Translations under genes and position numbers: made by a program
The notes under the pieces: model-generated
Told to the model about the DNA's origin: nothing
The model's input: the letters and a program-made list of their open reading frames with translations, nothing else
Databases searched by the model: none
From: Marinomonas sp. TW1
GTDB lineage: Bacteria; Pseudomonadota; Gammaproteobacteria; Pseudomonadales; Marinomonadaceae
Assembly: GCF_001625355.1 (NCBI RefSeq)
Contig: NZ_JSEE01000020.1
Span: 1 to 64,000 of the forward strand
Reading direction: 5' to 3'
Length of the DNA stretch: 64,000 nt
Part shown: piece after piece, positions 1-8,995 of the stretch
How positions within the stretch are numbered: position 1 is the stretch's first letter
Layout of the letters: every line of letters starts with the position of its first letter

Positions 1-87
1 GAATACATCGAGTATTACAACAACGATCGAATTAAGCAGAAACTAAAAGGCCTGAGTCCGATAGCGTATCGGAATCAGGCCTTGTAA
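1..87 (+). CDS. IS3-family transposase OrfB, C-terminal fragment
   Basis: Only the last 28 codons are present, in frame from base 1 to a TAA at 85-87. They encode EYIEYYNNDRIKQKLKGLSP followed by IAYRNQAL. The YYN.DRI..KLKGLSP..YR pattern is the conserved tail of the DDE integrase (rve) domain protein of IS3/IS150 elements. The rest of the gene lies upstream of the window, so I cannot say whether it is intact. No catalytic residue except the family tail is visible. Confidence 0.8.
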   Translation, partial: EYIEYYNNDRIKQKLKGLSPIAYRNQAL

Positions 88-127
88 AGCCGCTTAGAAC
101 AGAGTCCAACTTTATGGGGTCAGTTCA
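1..127 (+). mobile_element. Right end of an IS3-family insertion sequence (truncated by window edge)
   Basis: The window opens inside a transposase reading frame and continues through a short non-coding tail. The bases around 101-127 read as an IS3/IS150-type right terminal inverted repeat: a GAGTCCAACTTT core, then GGGGTCAGTTCA, ending in the CA dinucleotide typical of the family. The left end and target duplication are outside the window, so the name and completeness of the element cannot be judged. The boundary at 127 is inferred from the family end sequence. Confidence 0.7.
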
Positions 128-187
128 TACTGGTGAACAGTATCGGCTTTTTGATTTGTTCATATTGAACAAATGTTGAAGATTGAC

Positions 188-2989
188 CTAGTTGCTGCTA
201 ACAGCAATTAATTCCGCAGGAGCGGTGGTCATCTCTTCTAATGGTGGCGCAAAATCCGTCAGATTGATTCCGTCCACGGCAGATAGGTACTCATCCATTG
301 ATGGGAAGCGACCCAACACAGTTGACAGTACTACCAATGGAGTAGAGCCTAGTAGGGATTCACCTTTTTTCTCGTTAGAGTCAGCGACAACACGACCTTG
401 GAACAAGCGAGTAGAAGTGGCAATAACGGTATCGCCTGGTTCTGCTTTCTCTTGGTTACCCATACACAAGTTACATCCAGGGCGCTCTAGGTACAAAATG
501 TTTTCATACTTAGTACGGGCAACGGATTTGGGTTTGCTATCATCAAACTCAAAGCCAGCATATTTTTTAAGAATATCCCAATCGCCTTCTGCTTTTAACT
601 CATCAACGATGTTGTAGGTAGGTGGAGCAACGACAAGCGGCGCTTTAAACGAGACACTGCCTTGCTTCGCTTCAATGTTACGAAGCATTTGAGCGATGAT
701 TTGCATGTCACCTTTATGAACCATACACGAACCAACGAAGCCTAAGTCGACAGACTTGTCTTTGTAGAAAGACACAGGACGAATAACGTCGTGTGTATAG
801 CGTTTAGACACATCATCGTTGTTTACATCTGGGTCAGCGATCATTGGCTCAGAGATTTCGTCTAGGTCCACTACTACTTCTGCAAAGTATTTTGCATTGT
901 TGTCAGGGGCTAGGGCAGGTTGCTCGCCAGACTTGATGCCTGCGATACGTTTGTCAGCCAAAGCAATCAAACCGTGTAACGTTTTGGCTTCGTTTTCCAT
1001 GCCTTTGTTGATCATGATCTGAATGCGGCTCTTAGCCAACTCTAGAGATTCGATCAAGGTATCATCAGTGGAAATACAGATAGACGCTTTCGCTTTCATC
1101 TCTGCTGTCCAGTCTGTGAAGGTGAAGGCTTGGTCAGCGAGTAGCGTACCAATGTGTACTTCGATGATACGACCTTGGAATACGTTTTCGCCGCTAAATT
1201 GCTTAAGCATTTGTGCTTGAGTGGCGTGTACTACATCACGGAAGTCCATGTGACTCTTCATGTGACCTTTGAAGGTCACTTTTACGGAGTCAGGAATTGG
1301 CATGGCAGCTTCACCCGTTGCTAGTGCAAGAGCAACCGTACCAGAGTCAGCACCGAACGCCACACCTTTAGACATACGGGTGTGAGAGTCACCGCCGATG
1401 ATGATGGCACGATCATCTACAGTGATGTCATTCAATACTTTATGGATTACGTCGGTCATTGGTGGGTAAACACCTTTAGGGTCACGTGCTGTGATCAAAC
1501 CGAAGTTGCTCATGAAGCTCATTAGCTTAGGAATGTTTGCTTGCGCTTTACTGTCCCAAACCGATGCGGTGTGACAACCAGATTGGTAAGCACCGTCCAC
1601 GATAGGAGAGATAACAGACGCCGCCATAGATTCCAGCTCTTGGGCTGTCATTGGGCCTGTTGTGTCCTGAGAACCAACAATGTTGACTTTAACGCGAACG
1701 TCAGAGCCGGCATGTAGTGGCGTTTCTGAGTTAACACCAACAGCGTTATTGTTGAAGATTTTCTCAACCGCGGTTAAGCCTTGGCCTTCAACGGAAATTT
1801 CTTTAGAAGGTGCATAAACCTGTGGCGCTTCAATGCCTAGGGTTTCAGCTGCAAACGTTTGTAGTTTCTTGCCGAAGACAACAGCGTAAGAGCCGCCAGC
1901 ACGCATAAATTCAACTTTTTGAGGGCTGAAAGAATCCGAGATGTCTACTAGCTCTTTGTCGCCGTTGTACAACTTCTTCTTCTTCGTATCGATCGTAAGA
2001 ACGGTACCAGTTGCAACAGAGTAAGCTTCTTCTAAAATCGGGTCGCCATTGGCATCAACAACAGTCTTGCCATTCTCGTCTACTTTCTTAACCCAGTTTT
2101 TAAGATCGATACCGATACCACCGGTCACACCAACGGTTGTTAAGAAAATGGGAGATATGCCATTGGTGCCGGCAACAACAGGAGCAAAGTTAACGAATGG
2201 GACATAAGGACTAGCTTGTTCACCGGCCCATAGCGCGACGTTGTTAACGCCAGACATACGAGAAGAACCAACGCCCATGGTGCCTTTTTCGGCGATTAAC
2301 ATAACTTTAGCATTCGGATGCTTCTCTTTTAGGGCAACAATTTCTTGTTGGCCTTCTGGAGAGATCATGCATTTACCGTGTAATTCACGATCGGCACGAG
2401 AGTGAGCTTGGTTGCCCGGAGACAATAGATCGGTAGAGATATCGCCTTCACCTGCAATGTAGGTGACGACTTCGATTTTCTCTTCGATTTCAGGCAATTT
2501 AGTAAAGAATTCAGCTTTCGCGTAACTTTCTAAGATCTCTTTAGCGATGCTGTTGCCAGCTTTATAAGCCGTTTCTAGTCGTTCCATGTCTGCTTCGTAC
2601 AAGAAAACTTGAGTCTTTAATACTTCAGCAGATGCCGTCGCTATTTCAGCATCATCGGCAAGAGCAAGGTCGATCAGTACTTCAACAGATGGTCCGCCTT
2701 TCATGTGTGAAAGGAATTCAAATGCTTGTTCTACAGAGATTTCTGCAACAGACTCTTCACCTAGAATGATTTCTTTTAGGAATTTGGCTTTCACAACAGC
2801 GGCGCTGGTGGTGCCTGGTAAGGTATTGTAAATAAAGAAGTTGAGAGAGTCTTCTCGGTGTTCGTTTTTAGTATCTTTGATTTGAGCGATGATTTCAGAT
2901 AATAATTCACCGCCGTCGATTGGTTTTGGGTGTAACCCTTCACCCTTACGGTCTTCAATTTCTTGCAAGTATTCTTGATACAGGCTCAT
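188..2989 (-). CDS. acnB: Aconitate hydratase B / 2-methylisocitrate dehydratase
   Basis: TCA-cycle enzyme interconverting citrate and isocitrate; AcnB enzymes can also act on 2-methylisocitrate. The [4Fe-4S] ligands are visible as Cys755 (VGSCMVHKG) and Cys839/Cys842 (GCNLCMGNQ), with conserved GSQDTTGPMT and GGDSHTR motifs between. The chosen ATG at 2989 has an AGAGGTG ribosome site. The frame stays open 63 codons further upstream, but that extension looks like leader and lacks family similarity. At 933 residues it is longer than E. coli AcnB (865). Extra residues include a Lys-rich loop (DTKKKKLYNGDKE), so it resembles the long form I associate with Bacteroidetes and some marine bacteria. 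A 199-base leader separates it from the upstream gene; a TATAAT lies on this strand at 3092-3097 without a good -35. Confidence 0.95.
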   Translation of the reverse strand: MSLYQEYLQEIEDRKGEGLHPKPIDGGELLSEIIAQIKDTKNEHREDSLNFFIYNTLPGTTSAAVVKAKFLKEIILGEESVAEISVEQAFEFLSHMKGGPSVEVLIDLALADDAEIATASAEVLKTQVFLYEADMERLETAYKAGNSIAKEILESYAKAEFFTKLPEIEEKIEVVTYIAGEGDISTDLLSPGNQAHSRADRELHGKCMISPEGQQEIVALKEKHPNAKVMLIAEKGTMGVGSSRMSGVNNVALWAGEQASPYVPFVNFAPVVAGTNGISPIFLTTVGVTGGIGIDLKNWVKKVDENGKTVVDANGDPILEEAYSVATGTVLTIDTKKKKLYNGDKELVDISDSFSPQKVEFMRAGGSYAVVFGKKLQTFAAETLGIEAPQVYAPSKEISVEGQGLTAVEKIFNNNAVGVNSETPLHAGSDVRVKVNIVGSQDTTGPMTAQELESMAASVISPIVDGAYQSGCHTASVWDSKAQANIPKLMSFMSNFGLITARDPKGVYPPMTDVIHKVLNDITVDDRAIIIGGDSHTRMSKGVAFGADSGTVALALATGEAAMPIPDSVKVTFKGHMKSHMDFRDVVHATQAQMLKQFSGENVFQGRIIEVHIGTLLADQAFTFTDWTAEMKAKASICISTDDTLIESLELAKSRIQIMINKGMENEAKTLHGLIALADKRIAGIKSGEQPALAPDNNAKYFAEVVVDLDEISEPMIADPDVNNDDVSKRYTHDVIRPVSFYKDKSVDLGFVGSCMVHKGDMQIIAQMLRNIEAKQGSVSFKAPLVVAPPTYNIVDELKAEGDWDILKKYAGFEFDDSKPKSVARTKYENILYLERPGCNLCMGNQEKAEPGDTVIATSTRLFQGRVVADSNEKKGESLLGSTPLVVLSTVLGRFPSMDEYLSAVDGINLTDFAPPLEEMTTAPAELIAVSSN

Positions 2990-3188
2990 ATAACACCTCT
3001 GGACTTTAATTCGCGAAAATATTACGTATTTATAAATGGCCCGCTGCCAGACCATGAAGTAAAACAACTCTATACGTTTAACCCTACTTATATTATAGGA
3101 AAAACCCTGAGAAGAGTGCGGCGGGGCCATAACAATTTCGAATAGGTGACATTTAGTGGAATTATTCTGATTTAGCAAACATTGGTTT

Positions 3189-4919
3189 TTAGAGGGTTCG
3201 AATCACTCTCACCACCCGAAATCCCCAGTTGCTGGCCTTTAAATCTGGTTGTGCGCGATAGCGTGTTGCGCTTCTACCAACTCTTGGAATGTCGAACCAT
3301 GAGCCGCCACGTAAGACGCGATTATCACATTGATTGTCTAACCAGACTTGATTACTCGTAGGTGCGCCTTCATAAGAATCGTGGTAACAGTCTTCGATCC
3401 ATTCAGCGACATTGCCATGCATGTCAAACAAGCCCAGAGGGTTGCTTGCTTGGCTACCTACTGGGCCAGTGGAAACGGCATCCCATTGACTGCCACAGCT
3501 ATCGCAAACACTATAACCCGGTTTCACCTCATTGCCGTACCAGAAGGCTGTATTGGAATCGGCACGAGCTGAATACTCCCACTCGATTTCAGTAGGCAGT
3601 CGATACTCTTGTCCCGTTTGTTCGGACAGCCATGCTGTATAGGCTTTTGCATCGTACCAGCTGACATTAATCACGGGTCTTGTGCCTCGCCCCCAGCCAT
3701 TATCAAGGGGTTGAGTGCGGCCTGTGGATTGAGCAAATTTATCATATTGATCGAAGGTGACTTCGTATTTGCTAATGTAAAAACCGTTAGGGATATCCAC
3801 TTCGTGGACTGGTTTTTCATTATCATCACCAAAACGGTTTTGATCGCCCATTAAAAAAGTTGCCGGTGGGATTTTTTCCACTTTAGGGGCGGTGCCACCA
3901 GTTGCCAGTGGTTCTTCGAGTACTTTCGGTAGTTTTTCAAAAGGAGTTTGTTGTTTTACTACTTTAACCGGAAGCGCTTGGATTTGGTTTGCTTCTTCGT
4001 TTGTTTCAGGCCAAAAAATCAACGCTAATAATAGGCTGGCAAGAGCGGAGCTACTTATCGCAATCAGTTTTTTATTGACCTTTTTGGCCTGACGTCGGAT
4101 GAAGGTGTTGAAGGCTGATTCACCTTGATCGTCTGGTTTGTAGAGGTTTGCACGAATCAAACGGATGACTTCGGTGAGATTTTTAGGCCTAGTTTGTTCA
4201 CTATCGCGAGTCCATTTGAGTAGCTTTCGCCAAGTGTTATCACTTAGGTAGGGGTGAGATTCCGGCAGGTCGGATGGGAGGTTTTTATCCAGAGTGGACT
4301 CTCCCAACAATGCCGCCATTAAGAGGCGCATAAAGCCGTAGCGATCCGCCGCAGACGATTTCTTTTGGTCTTGTTTATGGTATTCCGGTGGCATGAAGCG
4401 AGCATCCATGTCTTTATCATCGATTTGCTGCATCCAATTGTGCGCACCAAACCCCGTCATAATGCCAATGCCATTGACGACTTGAACAGACGACAGGTCA
4501 AGATGACCATGAAACAAGTTATTGTTGTGAGCTTGATCTAATGCTTTTGCGATGCCATCTAAAAGACCAATTACCACATTGAGCGGTGCGCCATCTGGGT
4601 ACTTGCCTAGAAAACTGTAAAGATTTTCACCGCCACAGACAGCTGAGCAAGAAAATACCCACAAATTTGAATAAAAAGGAGGGTAGTTTGGCGTAATCGC
4701 CGGATGCTTGATGCTGGTGTATTTGCGAGCATTTTGTAAGAAGTCTTCTACCTTGCCTTTGTCCGATTGATAAAAGCGCAGAACAAATGGACGGCCACCC
4801 TGATCTGCCACCCAAGTGGTTTTTTGGTTGTCCATAGGGTAGTTCAAAATGTAAGGGTCTAGCTCAACGCCAACATGTTGGCCGATTTTTAATTTTGTAG
4901 GTTGATAAAATTCATTCAT
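3189..4919 (-). CDS. Membrane protein: protein-kinase-like domain fused to an FGE/SUMF1-like domain
   Basis: Of 576 residues, about 1-265 have a serine/threonine-kinase-like layout, about 285-304 form one membrane helix, and about 345-574 form a formylglycine-generating-enzyme-like (FGE-sulfatase) domain with FLMGD, RLPTEIEWEY, DMHGNVAEW and RVLRGGSW motifs. The kinase half looks inactive: the beta-3 position reads VLR, the HRDLKPxN loop is replaced by HGHLDLSSVQ (137-146), and DFG by GFG; only the APE-like MPPEY remains. The FGE half lacks the paired cysteines expected after RGGS (it reads RGGSWFDIPRVGRS). It may therefore sense or bind rather than catalyse. ATG 4919 is chosen; an in-frame TTG at 4937 is possible. 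It is divergent from miaE. Function unknown. Confidence 0.8.
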   Translation of the reverse strand: MNEFYQPTKLKIGQHVGVELDPYILNYPMDNQKTTWVADQGGRPFVLRFYQSDKGKVEDFLQNARKYTSIKHPAITPNYPPFYSNLWVFSCSAVCGGENLYSFLGKYPDGAPLNVVIGLLDGIAKALDQAHNNNLFHGHLDLSSVQVVNGIGIMTGFGAHNWMQQIDDKDMDARFMPPEYHKQDQKKSSAADRYGFMRLLMAALLGESTLDKNLPSDLPESHPYLSDNTWRKLLKWTRDSEQTRPKNLTEVIRLIRANLYKPDDQGESAFNTFIRRQAKKVNKKLIAISSSALASLLLALIFWPETNEEANQIQALPVKVVKQQTPFEKLPKVLEEPLATGGTAPKVEKIPPATFLMGDQNRFGDDNEKPVHEVDIPNGFYISKYEVTFDQYDKFAQSTGRTQPLDNGWGRGTRPVINVSWYDAKAYTAWLSEQTGQEYRLPTEIEWEYSARADSNTAFWYGNEVKPGYSVCDSCGSQWDAVSTGPVGSQASNPLGLFDMHGNVAEWIEDCYHDSYEGAPTSNQVWLDNQCDNRVLRGGSWFDIPRVGRSATRYRAQPDLKASNWGFRVVRVIRTL

Positions 4920-4947
4920 TACGAAATTGATTTCCAAATCAAGACGT

Positions 4948-4978
4948 TGCTGCCTAAATGGCGAATACCTAGTATAAT
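4948..4978 (+). promoter_or_regulatory. Candidate miaE promoter
   Basis: TTGCTG at 4948-4953 and a perfect TATAAT at 4973-4978, 19 bases apart, lie upstream of miaE in the narrow divergent gap. The spacing is slightly long. An AAGG ribosome site precedes the miaE ATG. Confidence 0.5.
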
Positions 4979-5007
4979 CTCGTTTTTTAACATAAAAAGG
5001 TAGACTA

Positions 5008-5619
5008 ATGTTATCCGCGTACCCTGAGCTTGTCGCGTTTCTTCCATGCCAATCCCCTGAAGCTTGGGTGAACTGGGCCTTAGAGAACCAAAGCTTACTT
5101 TTAAATGATCACGCTCACTGTGAGAAAAAAGCGGCTTCAACGGCCATGAGCTTAATGTATCGCTATGTGGATCGCGATAACCTTTTGCACAAAATGTCTC
5201 GATTGGCGCGTGAAGAGCTATTGCATTTTGAACAGGTTCATAAATTGATGCGAAGTCGCGATGTGGCCTATGAACATCTTACCGCCTCTCGTTACGCTGA
5301 TGGTTTACGTAAGCATATTCGTACTCACGAGCCAGCTCGTTTGGTTGATACGTTAATCATAGGCGCCTTCGTGGAAGCCCGCTCTTGTGAGCGTTTCGCG
5401 GCGCTGGCTCCTCACCTAGATGAAGAGTTGTCTAAATTCTATGTTTCTTTGTTGAAATCTGAAGCACGTCATTTTGAAGATTACCTTGCCTTGGCTGAAG
5501 AATACGCGAATGAATCCATTGATGAGCGAGTCGCATTTTTCCGCGAATTGGAGCATAAATTGATTATCGAACCCGACGTTGAGTTTCGTGTGCACAGTGG
5601 TCCGCCGAGCGCGGCATAA
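5008..5619 (+). CDS. miaE: tRNA 2-methylthio-N6-isopentenyl adenosine-37 hydroxylase
   Basis: MiaE hydroxylates the isopentenyl group of ms2i6A at tRNA position 37, giving ms2io6A, using a di-iron centre and O2. The 203-residue protein shows the ferritin-like ligand set: Glu39, Glu70-x2-His73 (EELLH), Glu123 and Glu152-x2-His155 (EARH). Length and order match the family throughout. It has its own candidate promoter and stands alone, divergent from the kinase/FGE-like gene. Confidence 0.93.
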   Translation: MLSAYPELVAFLPCQSPEAWVNWALENQSLLLNDHAHCEKKAASTAMSLMYRYVDRDNLLHKMSRLAREELLHFEQVHKLMRSRDVAYEHLTASRYADGLRKHIRTHEPARLVDTLIIGAFVEARSCERFAALAPHLDEELSKFYVSLLKSEARHFEDYLALAEEYANESIDERVAFFRELEHKLIIEPDVEFRVHSGPPSAA

Positions 5620-5712
5620 GTTACAAATAAGCACAAAGCCATTTCGGTTCTTAACATTGGTAAGGAAGTGAGCTGCTAAACTCATAAAGTCATCTCATTA
5701 GGAGAACGGCTT

Positions 5713-6024
5713 ATGAGCTCGCAAAAAAGTGAAACCTTACCTGACGTAACCTATTGGTTAGCGCTGGAAATCGCGAAAGTCGATCCGGTTGTTAATCTGG
5801 ATGTAATGTACCGGGGCTCAATGGAGTTGGATTATTTATATCAAGTGTTAACCAGTAAGGCACAGCATTATTGGTGGCAAGAGCATGGTGTTAAGTTGTC
5901 GCCAGTGATGGTAAATAACGCCTTCTTCAGAGCGATTGCCATGTTACATCATCGCCATCTAGAGTTTGATCGTTCGCGTCAAACCGAAGAGACGGCTTGG
6001 GTAAAAGAGTTGTTAGGACGGTGA
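5713..6024 (+). CDS. Small conserved-looking protein of unknown function
   Basis: 103 residues with no domain I recognise. A strong TTAGGAG ribosome site seven bases before the ATG, gene-like composition and a terminator just downstream support a real gene. The protein is soluble-looking, rich in aromatic residues in the middle (QHYWWQEHG) and has a HHRH cluster near residue 80. It follows miaE by 93 bases in the same direction and could be co-transcribed. No function is assigned. Confidence 0.6.
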   Translation: MSSQKSETLPDVTYWLALEIAKVDPVVNLDVMYRGSMELDYLYQVLTSKAQHYWWQEHGVKLSPVMVNNAFFRAIAMLHHRHLEFDRSRQTEETAWVKELLGR

Positions 6025-6042
6025 ATCAAAATAGATGCAATT

Positions 6043-6077
6043 TAAAAAACCAGTAAGCACACTTACTGGTTTTTTTG
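6043..6077. terminator. Bidirectional rho-independent terminator
   Basis: CCAGTAAG pairs with CTTACTGG around a four-base loop, flanked by an A-run on the left and a T-run on the right. It can serve both the plus-strand small gene and the converging lpxH. Confidence 0.85.
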
Positions 6078-6081
6078 TGAC

Positions 6082-6861
6082 CTAATGAAATAGGTTTTTT
6101 TGATGAACCGTTTGCAGAGCCTCTAGACCTTGTTTTAAAAAGGCTTCAACACTTGCATTGGACTGTTTAAATTGACCTTGCTCAAGCTCTGCAAACCAGA
6201 CGTGCTTGTCCCAATCACCAAGTACGCAGCGCACATATTGACCATTATGATGAATGTCTGGTCGGTGTGTGTGGCCATGAATAATGGCCGTGCACTTATG
6301 CTGTTGCAATGAATCAATCACAGCTTGTTCCGTGACATCCATAATGCTCATGGTTTTTTCTGTCGCCATGGCTTGGCTGTCATTGCGCAATTGTGCCGCC
6401 AAAGCAATACGCTGCTCAATCGGTAAGCTTAGAATTTGTTCTTGCCAAGCGGTTGAGCGAACGGTGCGACGAAAGGCTTGATATTCCGTGTCGGCTAAAC
6501 AGTATTCATCCCCGTGAGCTAGGAGCAGATTGCCTTCTTCGAGGGTGAGTTCACTTTGCTCATCAAGCAGCGTTGCGCCAATTCGTGTTAACCAGGCCTG
6601 GCCAATTAAAAAATCGCGATTGCCGTGTAGAAAGTAAATCTGCCAACCCGCTTGAGATAACTTAGCTAAGGCAAGTTCAATAGGGTGATTCCATTCTGGT
6701 TGGTAGTCATCGCCAATCCAAGCCTCATAAAAATCCCCCAGAAGGTATAACTCAGAAGGTGTTCTCTGTGTTTTAAGTTCATCCATCATTTGAACAAACG
6801 CCCGGATAAGGTCCGGGCGTTTGTCACTCAGATGTAAATCTGAAATAAAGAATCGAGTCAT
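6082..6861 (-). CDS. lpxH: UDP-2,3-diacylglucosamine diphosphatase
   Basis: Lipid A pathway enzyme that hydrolyses UDP-2,3-diacylglucosamine to lipid X and UMP at the inner membrane. The 259 residues show the calcineurin-like metallophosphoesterase signature: Asp8/His10 (SDLHL), Asp43 (GDFYEAWIGDD), Asn81 (GNRDF), His116 (AHGD) and His197/His199 (GHTHRPD). Its ATG overlaps the ppiB stop as TAATG, so the two are translationally coupled; the ppiB-lpxH pair is common in gammaproteobacteria. Confidence 0.95.
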   Translation of the reverse strand: MTRFFISDLHLSDKRPDLIRAFVQMMDELKTQRTPSELYLLGDFYEAWIGDDYQPEWNHPIELALAKLSQAGWQIYFLHGNRDFLIGQAWLTRIGATLLDEQSELTLEEGNLLLAHGDEYCLADTEYQAFRRTVRSTAWQEQILSLPIEQRIALAAQLRNDSQAMATEKTMSIMDVTEQAVIDSLQQHKCTAIIHGHTHRPDIHHNGQYVRCVLGDWDKHVWFAELEQGQFKQSNASVEAFLKQGLEALQTVHQKNLFH

Positions 6862-7364
6862 TAGCCTTCGCTTTTTACCAGCTCAGCGGACTCAATGATT
6901 ACATCGTCAGTTGGCACGTCTTGGTGGCCAGCTTTAACGGTTGTGCTCACTTCTTTAATTTTGTTTACCACGTCCATGCCAGCCGCTACTTTACCAAAAA
7001 CAGCGTAACCCCAGCCATCAGGTGTTTTGCTGCGGTGATTTAGGAAGCTGTTATCCGCAACATTGATAAAGAACTGAGCGGAAGCAGAATGTGGGTCCAT
7101 TGTACGAGCCATTGCCAGTGTGCCGACTTCGTTCGTCAGGCCATTGTCGGCTTCGTTTTCAATCGGAGCACGAGTTTCTTTCTGAGTCATGCCAGGCTCA
7201 AAACCACCGCCCTGTACCATGAAGCCATTAATAACACGGTGGAAAATGACACCGTCATAAAAACCTGAAGTTACGTACTCTTCAAAGTTTTTTGCTGTCT
7301 TAGGCGCTTTTTCGTAATCAAGTTCAATCTGAATGTCGCCGTGGTTGGTGTGTAAAATAATCAT
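6861..7364 (-). CDS. ppiB: Peptidyl-prolyl cis-trans isomerase B (cyclophilin)
   Basis: Cytoplasmic cyclophilin that catalyses proline isomerisation during folding. 167 residues, close to E. coli PpiB (164), with no signal peptide. Core motifs are visible: [26 protein letters not shown] and [16 protein letters not shown] ribosome site precedes the ATG. It is immediately upstream of lpxH. Confidence 0.95.
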   Translation of the reverse strand: MIILHTNHGDIQIELDYEKAPKTAKNFEEYVTSGFYDGVIFHRVINGFMVQGGGFEPGMTQKETRAPIENEADNGLTNEVGTLAMARTMDPHSASAQFFINVADNSFLNHRSKTPDGWGYAVFGKVAAGMDVVNKIKEVSTTVKAGHQDVPTDDVIIESAELVKSEG

Positions 7365-7403
7365 GTTTCATTCCTTATTTTATATCAGTCTAAAATTGGA
7401 CAG

Positions 7404-8054
7404 CTAATCAATGTTGAGCATTTTATGTGTTTGTAGGCTTAGACGCCACCTTGGATGTGCTAAACAATAATTTAAAGTGGCTGCTTGTGTATCTTGTAAC
7501 GGAATTTGATCCTTTGTTAAGTGACTTTGATCCATGGGTTGAAGGTAAAAATGATCAAAAGCCAGAGTTTCAAATTGACTTGGCGGTAAGTGGTGTTGCG
7601 GATACACCAGTTTCAACTCATTGCCGCTAGTCACCACAAGAGGCTTGTTGGTTTTAGGGCTAACACAAACCCAATCAATTCCTTGGGGTAAAGGCAAAGT
7701 ACCATTGGTTTCAATGGCGATCGTATAGCCCGCTAACTTCATTGTGCTAATTAATGTTTCGTCTAATTGAAGCGCGGGTTCACCGCCAGTAAAGACCACG
7801 TATTTGTATGCTTGTTGGGCGGGCCATAATAAGTCGAGGTGTTTGAGTAACAATTCGGCAGAACGAAATTTACCACCATTTTGGCCATCGGTGCCGATGA
7901 AGTCGGTATCACAAAATTGGCAATCGGATTTGGCGCGTGTTTTTTCTAGGCCTGACCATAGATTACAGCCCGTAAAACGGCAGAATAATGCTGGACGTCC
8001 GGCATGTGCGCCTTCTCCTTGCAAGGAGTAAAAGGCTTCTTTTATAGAGTACAT
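7404..8054 (-). CDS. queE: 7-carboxy-7-deazaguanine synthase
   Basis: Radical SAM enzyme converting 6-carboxytetrahydropterin to 7-carboxy-7-deazaguanine, a step towards preQ0 and queuosine. It carries the CX14CX2C cluster variant (GCNLWSG through CQFCDTDF), preceded by FYSLQGEGAHAGRPA, as in Burkholderia/Pseudomonas-type QueE rather than the shorter E. coli spacing. I use the ATG at 8054 (216 residues), which has AAGGT five to nine bases upstream and matches the family start. A 27-codon upstream extension to 8135 is not supported. queC lies just upstream. Confidence 0.93.
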   Translation of the reverse strand: MYSIKEAFYSLQGEGAHAGRPALFCRFTGCNLWSGLEKTRAKSDCQFCDTDFIGTDGQNGGKFRSAELLLKHLDLLWPAQQAYKYVVFTGGEPALQLDETLISTMKLAGYTIAIETNGTLPLPQGIDWVCVSPKTNKPLVVTSGNELKLVYPQHHLPPSQFETLAFDHFYLQPMDQSHLTKDQIPLQDTQAATLNYCLAHPRWRLSLQTHKMLNID

Positions 8055-8149
8055 GTGTTTACCTTGTGCACCTCGAAAAACAGTCGAGGTAGGGTTATCA
8101 CCTAATGACTTGGACGTTTGTGGAACAAAAGCCAAGTGTTAGAGCAAGT

Positions 8150-8812
8150 TTAGCTTAATTCGTATTCTAGTGGGTCGGTTTGACCTTGTTCAGTAAAGGC
8201 TTCTAAGCGTTCATGACAAGCACCGCATTTACCGCAAGATTTTTCGCGACCATTATAACAAGTCCAAGTGTTGCCGTAGTTCAATCCCATGTCTAAACCG
8301 GCTTTCAAAATCTCACCTTTAGATGATTGTAAGAAAGGCGTAACAATGTCGACTGCCTGATAATTGGCGATTTTCGCCACGGCATTCATCGCGTCGACAA
8401 ACTCGGGTCGGCAATCTGGGTAAATGTGGTGGTCGCCGGAATGGGCACCGTAATATACCTTACCTGCCTCCAAAGATACGGCATAAGCAATGGCCATAGA
8501 CAGCAGCACCATGTTGCGATTTGGTACCACAGTGGACTTCATGCTGTCACTTTCGTAATGGCCTTCAGGGATGTCTTCGCCACTGGTAAGTGATGAGTTG
8601 GCCATTAAGCTATTAATGGCGGTGATGTCCACGATTTTGTGTGGGATGGCTAGGCTTTGACAAACCTGAGCCGCGACCTCGAGTTCTTTATTATGCTTTT
8701 GGCCATAGTTAAAGGATATAGCATAGACCTCTAGACCTTGTTTTATGGCAGTGTTTAGCACAGTAAATGAGTCCATTCCGCCTGAATATACCACGACGGC
8801 TTTTTCTGACAT
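8150..8812 (-). CDS. queC: 7-cyano-7-deazaguanine synthase
   Basis: ATP-dependent enzyme turning 7-carboxy-7-deazaguanine into preQ0. 220 residues with the PP-loop SGGMDS (10-15) and a C-terminal zinc site ([15 protein letters not shown]). It heads a queC-queE unit; the next pathway enzyme, queF, is about 30 kb away in this window. Confidence 0.95.
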   Translation of the reverse strand: MSEKAVVVYSGGMDSFTVLNTAIKQGLEVYAISFNYGQKHNKELEVAAQVCQSLAIPHKIVDITAINSLMANSSLTSGEDIPEGHYESDSMKSTVVPNRNMVLLSMAIAYAVSLEAGKVYYGAHSGDHHIYPDCRPEFVDAMNAVAKIANYQAVDIVTPFLQSSKGEILKAGLDMGLNYGNTWTCYNGREKSCGKCGACHERLEAFTEQGQTDPLEYELS

Positions 8813-8917
8813 TTCGCATCTCCAGTGTGAGTAAATTGGTGGCGGAGTATAGCAGAGGTTGCTGGCTTCAAACGAGTGCTTATGAGGCTTTCAATAAATC
8901 TTTCGTATGAAATATAT

Positions 8918-8929
8918 GTAACCGGTTAC
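8918..8929. promoter_or_regulatory. Palindrome GTAACCGGTTAC, candidate operator
   Basis: A perfect 12-base dyad, partly extended by matching TA bases on both sides, sits in the 183-base divergent gap between queC and the MarR-GNAT gene. It could be an autoregulatory site for the MarR protein. There is no second copy nearby, and the link to a protein is inference. Confidence 0.4.
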
Positions 8930-8995
8930 GTAAAATAAAAAAGATTGTTATGATCTTGTTTTGTAGAGACTGTTTTGGTTTTTGGGGAAGTGGAT

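Noticed and set aside
192-617. 141-codon plus-strand ORF inside acnB
   Set aside because: Lies antisense within a clear gene and encodes no recognisable protein.
2990-3178. 63-codon N-terminal extension of AcnB
   Set aside because: No family similarity, and the ATG at 2989 has a good ribosome site.
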